64,000 nucleotides of DNA from JADFNB01 sp036397455 (GTDB lineage Bacteria; Gemmatimonadota; Gemmatimonadetes; Gemmatimonadales; GWC2-71-9). The stretch is taken from positions 21,348-85,347 of the forward strand of contig DASWIX010000068.1 of assembly GCA_036397455.1 (NCBI GenBank), written 5' to 3'. The notes beneath the pieces were generated by a model. That model ran no database searches. It worked only from the letters and a program-made list of their open reading frames with translations, and was not told the DNA's origin. Of the stretch, positions 55,230 to 63,507 are shown in pieces. Position 1 is the stretch's first letter; the number at the start of each line of letters is the position of its first letter. Position numbers and translations under genes: made by a program.

Positions 55230-56642
55230 CTAGCCCAGCGCCGCGATCGCCGCCCGCGCCGCGTCAATGATTGCCTGCCCGGCCTCGGTCGAGAGCCGTG
55301 CCGAGCGCACCATCGCCTCGACCTGGTTGATGACCGCCTGCAAGAGCTGCGTTGCGGCAACCACGTTGCCGTTCTGGACCTGAAGCGCGGCCGCGTCGAG
55401 CGTCGCCACGACGCTGCGTTCGGCACCAGCCGGAAGCCCGGCTGCTTCGACCGCGGCGGTGACGTTCGCGATGGCCTCGACGGGATCGGGAGGGACGACG
55501 CGCACCGTCCACTGGATCGCGTGCCACTGCCCGGCCGGTGTCCGGGCGCTGCCCGCGATGTGGCCCCCATCACTGATGAACTCGGCAAACGCCTCGGTGC
55601 CCCCAAGCGACCCGAGATCGTGCATCGTTCCATCCCAGAAGAACGCGTGCCACTCGCCTGAAGCGGTCTGACTAGCGCCCACGACGTGCCCCAGGTCGTT
55701 GATTCCCTCGGCCCAGCTCTCGTTACCGCCGAGCGTGCCCAGGTCGTGCATGGTGCCATCCCACAAGAACGCGTGGTAGGCGCCCGACGCGGTCCGGCTC
55801 CAGCCCGCAATCTGGCCGAGATTGTTGATCTCGTCGGCCCAGCTGTCGTTGCCGCCCAGCGTGCCCAGGTCATGAATGGTCCCGTCCCACAGAAAACCGT
55901 GCGTCTCGCCCGAGGCGGTGACACTCACGCCCGCCGCCTGACCGTGAGCGTTGACGGCCCGTGCATGGCTGCTTGTGCCACCCAGTGTGCCCAGATCGTG
56001 CATGGTCCCGTCCCACAGAAAACCGTGCCGCTCGCCGGAGGCGGTCAGGCTCCAGCCCACCACCTGGCCGAGGTTGACGGCGAGGGCGATACTGGGCGTG
56101 CCACCCAACGTTCCCAGATCACGCATCGCGCCGTCCCACAGGAAGGCGTGGTCCACGAGTGAGTCAGTCGTGCTAAATCCCACGACGTGGCCGAGATCGT
56201 TTACGGCGAGAGCGTGGCTCCCGCCACCACCGAGCGTGCCCAGATCGCGCATCGTCCCGTCCCACAGGAAGGCGTGGCTCTCGTTTGAGGCAGTGCGGCT
56301 ATCCCCCACGACGTGGCCAAGATTGTTGGATCCGTACGCGAAGGCTTCGACGCCGCCCAGCGTACCCAGGTCGTGCATTGGCCCGTCCCAGAGGAACGCG
56401 CGCCACTGACCCGATGATGACCGGGCCCTGCCAGCCACATGGCCCAGGCTGCTGACGCCCACGGCATAACTGTCCGGGCCGCCGTCAAGGGTTCCGAGAT
56501 CGGTCATCGTGATTGCCAGCGATGAATTCAACTGCGGCGACAGGTTGACGCGTTCCTCGTCGGGCCGCGTGGTGTCCTCGCATGCGGACAGCACAACGAG
56601 CAGACCTGCCGAGAGCAGGGTAGAGCGGAATGCGTTTCGCAC
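55230..56642 (-). CDS. HAF-repeat lipoprotein with FIMAH C-terminal domain, copy 2
   Basis: A 470-residue paralogue of the gene at 53618, with the same lipoprotein start (LLSAGLLVVLSAC, Cys21), about eight HAF repeats (HAFLWDGTMRDLGTLGG, AVNDLGHVVG) and the FIMAH domain (TQLLQAVINQVEAMVRSARL). In one repeat a residue is missing (LAVNLGQVVG in place of AVNDLGQ). The start is GTG 56642 after AGGAGAT. It follows the TolB-like gene by 190 bases on the same strand. Together the pair may display beta-rich surface proteins. Confidence 0.88.
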   Translation of the reverse strand: MRNAFRSTLLSAGLLVVLSACEDTTRPDEERVNLSPQLNSSLAITMTDLGTLDGGPDSYAVGVSSLGHVAGRARSSSGQWRAFLWDGPMHDLGTLGGVEAFAYGSNNLGHVVGDSRTASNESHAFLWDGTMRDLGTLGGGGSHALAVNDLGHVVGFSTTDSLVDHAFLWDGAMRDLGTLGGTPSIALAVNLGQVVGWSLTASGERHGFLWDGTMHDLGTLGGTSSHARAVNAHGQAAGVSVTASGETHGFLWDGTIHDLGTLGGNDSWADEINNLGQIAGWSRTASGAYHAFLWDGTMHDLGTLGGNESWAEGINDLGHVVGASQTASGEWHAFFWDGTMHDLGSLGGTEAFAEFISDGGHIAGSARTPAGQWHAIQWTVRVVPPDPVEAIANVTAAVEAAGLPAGAERSVVATLDAAALQVQNGNVVAATQLLQAVINQVEAMVRSARLSTEAGQAIIDAARAAIAALG

Positions 56643-56832
56643 GGCGATCTCCTGGTTCGTGCTGGTGACCTCACGATGCCCGTTCGGCGGCCCGTGAGGG
56701 TGAAGCGACGGTCCGGAAACCGACCGGAAACCCGCACGATCCCGCTGCGGCAGGTGCCGCCCGACCCCGGCCTCCGGCAGGGCGGCACCTGGTGTTGCCC
56801 GGCCGTCTCGTCCTGGCCGCGCTTCCGACGCC

Positions 56833-58662
56833 CTATCGTTGCGGCGTCAGGTCGTCCAGCACCCACAATTCGTTGCGGTGCTGTCCACCCGAGTACGCGA
56901 TCCGGCGGCCGTCGGGACTCAGCGTGTGGCTCCGCTGGCCGGAGGCGCGCATGACCTCGACGACGGTCCCGCCGCCGACCGGCACGGCCACGATGGCGTG
57001 AGTGCTGTCGCCTTCCCACGACCCGCGCCCGACCAGCACGTGACGTCCGTCCGGGGTCCAGCTCACCGTGCCCCGATCCTCGTAATGGGCCGGCAGCTCG
57101 GCACGCGCGATCTCGCGCATCGGGCCGCCGTCAATCGCCATCACGACCACGCGGGTGATGCGCTGGCCCGCCGGCCGCAGGACGAGGGCGAGCTGCCGGC
57201 CGTCGGGCGAGAGTGCCAGCGCCCGCGTGGCGGCGTCCGCGCCGGCGATGCGCTGCTCGCGTCCGGTTGCCAGGTCGCGCGCGAACACGCCGGAGGCGAG
57301 ATCCTGCCGTTGCGGCGTCGAGCGTGCGTACACGAGCCGTCCGTCCGGCGTGACCGCGATGCCCAGCCCGTGGTAGCCAAAGGTCTCGCGCACCGCACCC
57401 GACCGGACGTCCACGGACACGATGGTGGCTTCGGCGTCGTTCTCGGTGTACACGTACAGCACCTGGCCGTCAGGCGCCCACACGATCTGAAGGGGCTGAT
57501 CCTGCTCGATGGTCGCAAGCTCGCGCACCGCGTCCCCGTTCACGTCGCGCAGCATGATCCGTGTGGTGCGCTCGGACTGGTCGCGCACGCTGTAGGCCAG
57601 GCTGCGGCCGTCCCGTGACCAGCCGGGTGCGCCGCCTCGCCCCTGCACGGGCGTGGTGATGGCGACGGGTGGCGCGAGGACGCGGCCGGCGGCGACGTCC
57701 ACCGACGCGATGAAGACCTGCGGCGCGTCGACCGGAACACCGTAGAAGTAGCGCGATCCGGAGAAGCCGGCGGGCACCAGTGCCGGCATTCCTCCGCGCA
57801 CGAGTACAGGCTCGCCGGCCCGCCGCCCGCGTGTCACCGGCACCGCCCAGATCCCGGTGGTGCTCCGGGAGCTGGCGTGCACCAGGACGCTGCCGCCGTC
57901 CCGCGACCAGCCGAGCAGCCAGCGCACCTCGATGCCGAGGGACCGGTCGCCCGAGCCGTCGGCAGCCATGAGCCGGACGGTCCGACCCTGGCGATAGGCC
58001 ACCATCCGGCCGTCCGGCGAGAAGGCGCCGTCGCGCATCATCGCCGCGCCGCGACGAATCGTCCGCAGCGTCCGCAGCGCCCCCGTTTCCGGGTTGATGA
58101 TCGCCAGTTCCTCGGTGGACGTGCTGCTGTCGTCGCCACGGTAGATCTCGACGAGGATACCCTGCGAAGCGGACCAGTCCGTGGGATTGATCCACTGGTC
58201 CCGCGGCGTGAGGGCGACGAGCACCCGCGGCGTCGTGTCGCCCACGGTCACCACGCGCAGCTCGTACTGGTGGTTGGCGTTGGGCACGCGCTTGTTGCCG
58301 TAGCTGAATGCCACCCGGCCGCCATCCGGCGAGAACAGGGGCTCCTCGGCCCAGCTGCCGTTCTCCGTCCAGGTACCCTTGTTCGTCAGGCGGCGATTCT
58401 GTCCGTTCTCGAGGTCGTGGACCGCCACGTCGCCGGTCTCCCAGTCCACGAAGGCGATGTAGCGACCGTCCGGCGAAGGGCTCGCGTAGTCGCCCGCGCG
58501 AGCCCACACCCGCCGCACGGCGGCGCCCTCGGCCGAGTTTAGGGTGGTGGCCGACAGATCGATCGCTCCGCCCAGCACGACGCGACGCTGGGAACCGTCG
58601 CACGCGGCGAGCGCCAGGGCGAGGGCGACTGCCAGAGGCAGGGACACAGTATTCCGGGTCAT
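56833..58662 (-). CDS. TolB-like PD40 beta-propeller lipoprotein
   Basis: A 609-residue lipoprotein (LALALAAC, Cys21). Many PD40 blades are visible: ASPSPDGRYIAFVDWETGDV, EPLFSPDGGRVAFSYGNKRV, DGAFSPDGRMVAYRQGRTV, ALSPDGRQLALVLRP, VSWTPDGRHVLVGRGSW and LSPDGRRIAYSGG. It forms a double-length propeller array and has no visible catalytic site. ATG 58662 is used; the open frame upstream is not protein-like. The 3' end was duplicated together with the HAF gene. A 19-bp palindrome lies 142 bases upstream. Confidence 0.85.
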   Translation of the reverse strand: MTRNTVSLPLAVALALALAACDGSQRRVVLGGAIDLSATTLNSAEGAAVRRVWARAGDYASPSPDGRYIAFVDWETGDVAVHDLENGQNRRLTNKGTWTENGSWAEEPLFSPDGGRVAFSYGNKRVPNANHQYELRVVTVGDTTPRVLVALTPRDQWINPTDWSASQGILVEIYRGDDSSTSTEELAIINPETGALRTLRTIRRGAAMMRDGAFSPDGRMVAYRQGRTVRLMAADGSGDRSLGIEVRWLLGWSRDGGSVLVHASSRSTTGIWAVPVTRGRRAGEPVLVRGGMPALVPAGFSGSRYFYGVPVDAPQVFIASVDVAAGRVLAPPVAITTPVQGRGGAPGWSRDGRSLAYSVRDQSERTTRIMLRDVNGDAVRELATIEQDQPLQIVWAPDGQVLYVYTENDAEATIVSVDVRSGAVRETFGYHGLGIAVTPDGRLVYARSTPQRQDLASGVFARDLATGREQRIAGADAATRALALSPDGRQLALVLRPAGQRITRVVVMAIDGGPMREIARAELPAHYEDRGTVSWTPDGRHVLVGRGSWEGDSTHAIVAVPVGGGTVVEVMRASGQRSHTLSPDGRRIAYSGGQHRNELWVLDDLTPQR

Positions 58663-58803
58663 GGCGGCACTCCAGTCGAGGGAACGGGTCGCGGGTTCCG
58701 CCACCATGTACTCCACGTTCCGTACCAGGCCGGCCGCGCCGACGGATGTCGGTGCGGCGACACGAGTTGCGGGTCGCGACGGTGGTGTGAGGAGGGGATC
58801 GCG

Positions 58804-58822
58804 GCGGAACGAATCGTTCCGC
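58804..58822. promoter_or_regulatory. 19-bp perfect palindrome upstream of the TolB-like gene
   Basis: GCGGAACGA at 58804-58812 and TCGTTCCGC at 58814-58822 are exact complements around one central base. It lies in the 179-base gap between the end of the kinase gene and the start of the TolB-like gene, both leftward. It may be an activator-binding site or a terminator stem. Confidence 0.5.
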
Positions 58823-58841
58823 TCGCCGCCGGATCAGTGGA

Positions 58842-60473
58842 TCAGGTTGTTCCGCGTGGCAGACGAACCATGGCTGTCGCTCCACGGCCCGGCTCGCCGG
58901 TCACGGTGATCTCGCCGCGGTGTGCCGTGACGATCCGGCGTGCCACGGCGAGGCCGACGCCGGTGCCGCCGGGGCGGGTGGTGAAGAACGGTTCGAAGAT
59001 GCGCTCCAACGCCTCCGGAGAGATTCCCCGACCCGAGTCCCGTACCAGGACGGTGCAATCGCCCTCTCCCCCGCGGAGCTCCACGCTGGCGTGCCCGTCG
59101 GCCTCCACGGCCTGCGCCGCGTTGAGCAGCAGGTTGAGGAAGACGCGCTCCAGCGCATCGGGATCACCACGGATCACGGTCGGGTGGATCGGCTCGTTCC
59201 ACGACAGCCGCGCTCCCCGCGCATCGAATGCCGGGCCCGCGGCGCGCACCGCCGCGCGCACCGGCTCGCGCAGGTCGATGTCGCGCGCCTGAATGGGACC
59301 CGTGCGCGCCGTCGCGAGCGCCCCGGCCACGGTGCGGTCGAGCCGCGCGACATCGTCGAGGGCGCGGGCCTGGAGCGCGCGCAGCGGTGATCCGGCGGCC
59401 AGGCGTTCTTCCACCTCCTGCAGATCGAGCCGGATGGCGGTGAGCGGGTTGCGGACCTCGTGCGCGAGCGCCGCGGCGAACTCGTTGACCGCGGCCAGCG
59501 ACTCCCGCTCGGCGAGCTGGTCGAGCGTGCGGCGGAGACTGTCGGTCATCGCGTTGAACGCGCGCGCGACCCTGCCGATCTCATCATCCGCGTACACGTC
59601 CACACGGCGGCCCAGCTCACCTTCTGCGACGGCGCCCGCGGCGGCGGCCAGCTGCTCGAGCGAACGTGTCAGCCGGGCGGTGATCACCCCGGCCGTTGCC
59701 AGACCCAGGGCTGCGGCAATCAGGAGGACCATGGTCCCACGCCGCGCCGCGGATCGGAACGGCAGCGCAAACGGGGCGATGGGCGCCGCGGCAATCAGCT
59801 CGACGGCAGGGTCGGCCAGGGTTCGTCGCAGCACGATCCACGCCTCGCCGTTCCACTCGAAGTGCGGCTGCGCGAGCAGAGCGGGATCGAACGGCGCCGG
59901 CAACAGCAACGCGCCGGTTGCCGGGTCGCGGGCCGTCATCACCGCGCTGATGGCCGCCGCCGCCGCCGAGGGCCGGCGCAGCGCGTTGATCGGCACCAGC
60001 GCCTCGATGTGGCCGAGCGGCGCACCGGAGGGGACGTCGAACAGCGGCACCGCGGTAGTGAGCAGCGATCCGAAGGCGGCGAATTCCGCAGGTCTCTCCG
60101 CGCTGCGCCCGAGGCGCCACACGTCGCCGCCGGTGCGATCGCGGAGCACCATCCCGTCCACGGGCGGATCCAGTGCCGCGAAGCTCGCCCGAAGCGTGTC
60201 CGGCACCGGGCCGCCGGGCGCACCGGCGCGCGTGCGCAACGCGCGCTGGATGACGGGCGTCTCGGAGAGGTCCAGCAGCGCCGAGCGGTGGCGGAGCCAG
60301 GACAGCTCCAGCGCCCGTGCGTCCGCGTCCAGCGCGGCTTCGAGGCGCGAGCGCAGCAGGGCTTCGCCCGAGCGCGCCGCGCTGCCGGTGAGCCACAGCC
60401 CGACCAGCCCCAACGGCAGCACGGCCACCGCAAGGACGAGCAGGAGCACGCGGGCGCGGAACGACAGGCTCAC
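58842..60473 (-). CDS. Membrane sensor histidine kinase with HAMP
   Basis: A 543-residue kinase with transmembrane helices near residues 8-28 and 246-266 around a periplasmic sensor region, HAMP (LTRSLEQLAAAAGAVAEGEL), His338 in AAALAHEVRNPLTAIRLDLQ, and ATPase motifs NLLLNAAQAV, VRDSGRGI and GTGVGLAVARRI. It differs in sequence from the kinase at 38675 but shares its design. The GTG start overlaps the end of the regulator gene by four bases, with the regulator first here, the reverse of the other operon. Confidence 0.93.
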   Translation of the reverse strand: MSLSFRARVLLLVLAVAVLPLGLVGLWLTGSAARSGEALLRSRLEAALDADARALELSWLRHRSALLDLSETPVIQRALRTRAGAPGGPVPDTLRASFAALDPPVDGMVLRDRTGGDVWRLGRSAERPAEFAAFGSLLTTAVPLFDVPSGAPLGHIEALVPINALRRPSAAAAAISAVMTARDPATGALLLPAPFDPALLAQPHFEWNGEAWIVLRRTLADPAVELIAAAPIAPFALPFRSAARRGTMVLLIAAALGLATAGVITARLTRSLEQLAAAAGAVAEGELGRRVDVYADDEIGRVARAFNAMTDSLRRTLDQLAERESLAAVNEFAAALAHEVRNPLTAIRLDLQEVEERLAAGSPLRALQARALDDVARLDRTVAGALATARTGPIQARDIDLREPVRAAVRAAGPAFDARGARLSWNEPIHPTVIRGDPDALERVFLNLLLNAAQAVEADGHASVELRGGEGDCTVLVRDSGRGISPEALERIFEPFFTTRPGGTGVGLAVARRIVTAHRGEITVTGEPGRGATAMVRLPRGTT

Positions 60474-61810
60474 GAATCCTGGTCCGTGAGGCGGTGCTTC
60501 TCGATCAGACGCCGGAGCCGCGGGCGCGAGATGCCGAGGATGTCGGCGGCGCGCGTGCGGTTGCCGTCCACCGCGCGCAGCACCCGGGTCACGTACTCGG
60601 CTTCGACGACATCGAGACTGACCAGCGGCGCTCCGTCTGCCGGCACCGGCACGCCGAGCGCCAGATGGTCCGGCCGAATCACCCCGCCCGTCGCCAGCAC
60701 CACCGCGCGTGTCAGGCAGTTCTCCAGTTCGCGGACGTTCCCGGGCCAGTCGTGCGCGACGAGCCTGGAGGCGGCCTCGGGTGAGAGCAGCGGCGGCTCA
60801 CCGGCACCGGCGGCCGTGGAGGCTCGACGCACGAGGTGGTCGGCCAGCTCGGGGATGTCGTCGCGTCGCTCCCGCAGGGGCGGGACGGTGATCTCGACGA
60901 CCTTGAGGCGGTAGTAGAGATCCTCGCGGAACGTCCCGCCGGCGACCATGGCCTCCAGGTCGCGATGCGTCGCGGCCATCACGCGTGCCTCGGTGCGCTC
61001 CGGCTGTTCGGCGCCGACACGGTAGTATTCCTGCTCCTGGATCACGCGCAGCAGCTTGGCCTGAAACTCGAGCGGCGTGTCACCGATCTCGTCCAGGAAG
61101 ATGGTGCCGCGCTCCGCGAGCGCGAACCGTCCGCGCCGGTCGGCGGTCGCACCCGTGAAGGCGCCCCGCACGTGGCCGAACAGCTCTGACTCCAGGAGCG
61201 TCGCCGGGATGGCGGTGCAGTCCACCGCGACGAACGGCTCGCCGGCGAATCGGGAGGTCTCGTGTATGGCCCGGGCGATGAGCTCCTTCCCCGTGCCGCT
61301 CTCCCCGCGAATGAGTGCGCTGGTCCGGCCCGCGGCGAGCTGGCCGATCAGCTTGAAGACTGCCAGCATGCCTGAGTGTCGCCCGATGAGGCGCGGACCG
61401 GACGCGGGCGGCGCCCCGTCAGGACGCGCGACGGCCGCGCGCGCGCGCCGGTCGGCGAGGATCCTGTCCACCACGGTGCGCAACTGATGCAGGTCGAGCG
61501 GTTTCACGAGGAAATCCGCGGCACCTTCGCGCATGGCGGCGGCGGCCGTGGGCAGGTCGTCGTAGGCGGTCATCAGCGCGACATCGATGCCGGGCACCCG
61601 TGCCTTGAGGAGCCGCAGCAGCTCGAGCCCGCTCATGCCCGGCATGCGCACGTCCGAGATCACGAGATCCGCCGGCACCGCCCCCAGGGAGGCCAGGGCC
61701 GACTCAGCCGACTCGGTCGCGCGCACGGTCGTGTGGGCTGTTGTCAGCACGCGGGTCAGCGTCTCGCGAATACGCGCGTCATCGTCCACGACGAGAATGC
61801 TGCGGGGCAT
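60470..61810 (-). CDS. Sigma-54-dependent response regulator (NtrC family)
   Basis: A 446-residue activator: receiver with Asp53 (VISDVRM), AAA+ domain with GESGTGKE, the GAFTGA loop and TIFLDEIG, and a C-terminal Fis helix-turn-helix (RTRAADILGISRPRLRRLIE). First gene of the unit with the kinase downstream. Likely to control envelope or surface genes nearby, since the next leftward genes encode lipoproteins, but no sigma-54 promoter was identified. Confidence 0.94.
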   Translation of the reverse strand: MPRSILVVDDDARIRETLTRVLTTAHTTVRATESAESALASLGAVPADLVISDVRMPGMSGLELLRLLKARVPGIDVALMTAYDDLPTAAAAMREGAADFLVKPLDLHQLRTVVDRILADRRARAAVARPDGAPPASGPRLIGRHSGMLAVFKLIGQLAAGRTSALIRGESGTGKELIARAIHETSRFAGEPFVAVDCTAIPATLLESELFGHVRGAFTGATADRRGRFALAERGTIFLDEIGDTPLEFQAKLLRVIQEQEYYRVGAEQPERTEARVMAATHRDLEAMVAGGTFREDLYYRLKVVEITVPPLRERRDDIPELADHLVRRASTAAGAGEPPLLSPEAASRLVAHDWPGNVRELENCLTRAVVLATGGVIRPDHLALGVPVPADGAPLVSLDVVEAEYVTRVLRAVDGNRTRAADILGISRPRLRRLIEKHRLTDQDS

Positions 61811-62268
61811 GATGCGCGAAGATGGTGGTACCGGCAGGGTTGCGATAGGGCAGGCCGCGCCGAGTCCTTCGGCCGAAGTGCAGGAGCCGAGCGGCGCTCC
61901 ACAAGTCGTCGCTCGAGCGACCGCGCAAGGGAAACCCGGGCCCGAAAGCAGGACCCCAGCTACGCCGCGCGAAGCGGGGCCAGCCGCGGCGGCGCTACCT
62001 CAGCCGCAGCGGCACGCCCTCAGGAGGTGGGGGATTTTGAGGTGGCCACACGTGGGGGATTTTGGGTGGCCGCCGGGGTCCTGCCCCCGGAGGAGGTTTC
62101 ACGCCGCATCAGGCGGCTCGCCCGTTTGCTGTAGCCAGCACATCTAGGAAAGAGATGGCGGGCGTGGGCTTACGCAGGCATGTGCTGGCCGTGCCGCGCG
62201 ACGAAATCCCTCCTCTCACCACCGTTCATCGACACCTCCCAGGACCAACGCCAACGCCGCAGCGGCCG
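61811..62268. other. Intergenic boundary of the accessory region
   Basis: 458 bases between the NtrC-type regulator and the methylase gene end. It contains an IS21-like terminal repeat remnant and then DNA with a lower GC content. No transposase fragment was recognised in any frame. Confidence 0.5.
62028..62071. mobile_element. Remnant of IS21-like terminal repeats
   Basis: Two near-identical units, TGGGGGATTTTGAGGTGGCC (62028-62047) and TGGGGGATTTTGGGTGGCC (62053-62071), repeat 25 bases apart. Multiple copies of GGGGGATTTT...GGTGGCC are typical of the ends of many IS21-family elements. No istA or istB sequence is present, so this is a scar or the end of a deleted copy. It lies near the left edge of the methylase island. 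Confidence 0.55.
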
Positions 62269-63162
62269 CTAGTACGTGAGCAGGAGTCGATCACGAACGT
62301 GCTCGGATTCGAGGGACTCCCCTTTCATCTGGAATCGGCGCAGCATGGAGCGTCCGCAGTTGATGAGGGCTTCCCGCTCGAACAGACCGTCGGGGATGTG
62401 AACGTCGCACAGCATTGTCCCTGACTTCTTAGTACCGTCGATGCTGAGCACCACGAAAACGCCGCGTGCCTTGCAGCGCTCAATACATGTCAGCAAGCGA
62501 GAAAGCTCAAAGGCCTGCGCACCGTAGAGAATCGCCTGTGTGTGGGTGTAGGGTGGATCACAGTAGACGAGATCGCCCCGCTTTGCGGAGTCCATGATCG
62601 ACTCGAAGTCACTGTGGACGAACTGGGCTTCGTTAACGCGACTCCACCACAGGTCTACGCGTCGGCTGAAGGATGCCGGGTCTACCGGATCGTGCACGCC
62701 ACATGGTGTGCTAATACCTCCATCGCGGCGACGAAACCTGACAACACCACCGTAGCAGCTTCGCGAAATGAAAACTAGGTCGGCCGGGTTCGGCGAACGA
62801 TTGTATGATGCCTTTATAGCCTCGTAAGCCGCCACCTTTCCCTCCGAGGACATCCGGTGCCATCGTTCGGCGTACCAGTTCTTGAGGTCCTCGGGTCGGA
62901 ACACGAGCGCCTGCCAGAGCTCGATCAGCGGTTTGAGGGCATCGGAGGCGACCGCGCGGCGCGGCGCGAGAGTACCCAAGACAGCCCCGCTGCCCAGGAA
63001 GGGTTCGAAATAGGTGCCAAAGGCCGGGGCGAATGAGCCAACGATCTCATGGGCAAAGCGCTGCTTGTTGCCAACCCACTTCAGCAGCTGGGTCCGCAGC
63101 GGTGTGCAAGACCGCGGGGCCGCGGACCCGGCACCGATGTTTCCGAGGTCGAGCTGAGTCAT
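62269..63162 (-). CDS. D12-class DNA adenine N6-methyltransferase
   Basis: A 297-residue adenine methylase of the Dam / MboI-M class (alpha group). LLKWVGNKQR at 27-36 and YFEPFLGSGAV at 51-61 form the SAM-binding motif I region, and DPPY is at 202-205. It begins with an ATG at 63162 preceded by a near-consensus promoter (own entry). The divergent XRE gene and its coupled partner suggest a restriction-modification role, not housekeeping Dam. Lower GC than the left neighbour suggests acquisition by transfer. Recognition sequence is unknown. Confidence 0.92.
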   Translation of the reverse strand: MTQLDLGNIGAGSAAPRSCTPLRTQLLKWVGNKQRFAHEIVGSFAPAFGTYFEPFLGSGAVLGTLAPRRAVASDALKPLIELWQALVFRPEDLKNWYAERWHRMSSEGKVAAYEAIKASYNRSPNPADLVFISRSCYGGVVRFRRRDGGISTPCGVHDPVDPASFSRRVDLWWSRVNEAQFVHSDFESIMDSAKRGDLVYCDPPYTHTQAILYGAQAFELSRLLTCIERCKARGVFVVLSIDGTKKSGTMLCDVHIPDGLFEREALINCGRSMLRRFQMKGESLESEHVRDRLLLTY

Positions 63163-63183
63163 GTGGAGCCCATACGGAGAGTC

Positions 63184-63211
63184 AGTATATCCGAAATTGG
63201 GATACTGTCAA
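63184..63211 (-). promoter_or_regulatory. Near-consensus promoter of the methylase gene
   Basis: Read leftward, TTGACA (complement of 63206-63211) and TATACT (complement of 63184-63189) are separated by 16 bases. The predicted transcript starts about 15 bases before the methylase ATG. Both elements are inside the operator half-sites. Confidence 0.65.
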
Positions 63212-63225
63212 GAGGCTCACATACT
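63197..63225 (+). promoter_or_regulatory. Possible promoter of the XRE gene
   Basis: TTGGGA (63197-63202) and CATACT (63220-63225) have a 17-base spacer; each matches four of six consensus bases. The -10 element overlaps the distal operator half-site at 63221. Confidence 0.4.
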
Positions 63226-63255
63226 GTTGTGGCCCAAACTGGACCGCTAAGAAGC

Positions 63256-63507
63256 GTGATAGTGAAGATTCGCAAGAGCGAGTACCTCGTCGTGGCTCGC
63301 CTCCTGAAGGAGGCCAGGGAACGCTCTGGCCTTACCCAGCGAGATGTGGCCGCCCGACTCAAGGTTCCTCAGTCGTTCGTGTCCAAGTATGAGAGCGCCG
63401 AGCGGCGGCTTGATGTGCTCGAGCTTCGCCGGCTCTGCCGCGTCCTCAAGATTAGCCTGCCTGATCTGATCCGCAACATCGAATCCTCGCTTGGAGGATC
63501 AGAATAA
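63256..63507 (+). CDS. Small XRE-family (controller-like) regulator
   Basis: An 83-residue DNA-binding protein consisting of one helix-turn-helix (VARLLKEARERSGLTQRDVA, ARLKVPQSFVSKYESAERRL, DVLELRRLCRVL). This size and arrangement matches the C proteins of type II restriction-modification systems. The GTG at 63256 (GTG 63262 is an alternative) is chosen because the upstream open frame crosses the divergent promoter region. The stop TAA overlaps the next ATG by one base (TAATG). It probably binds the symmetric site upstream and thereby regulates itself and the methylase. Confidence 0.85.
   Translation: MIVKIRKSEYLVVARLLKEARERSGLTQRDVAARLKVPQSFVSKYESAERRLDVLELRRLCRVLKISLPDLIRNIESSLGGSE

Larger units (their letters stand above)
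63183..63227. promoter_or_regulatory. C-box-like operator between methylase and XRE genes
   Basis: CAGTAT at 63183-63188 and ATACTG at 63202-63207 form a symmetric pair with 13 bases between. ATACTGT recurs directly at 63221-63227, 19 bases from its counterpart at 63202-63208. Such paired and repeated half-sites resemble the operators of controller (C) proteins of restriction-modification systems. It overlaps both promoters listed here. Confidence 0.6.

Noticed and set aside
53618..56642. A CRISPR array or satellite explanation for the regular repeats
   Set aside because: The repeats are 126 bases long, in frame and encode HAF units; there are no unique spacers of constant length and no cas genes.
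58690..58760. A possible sigma-54 promoter (TGGTACG, four bases, GTGGA on the minus strand)
   Set aside because: The -12 GC dinucleotide is not present, so the match is too weak to list as a feature.
59460..60914. A 484-codon plus-strand frame opposite the second kinase and regulator
   Set aside because: It is a GC-rich shadow of verified genes and carries no motif.
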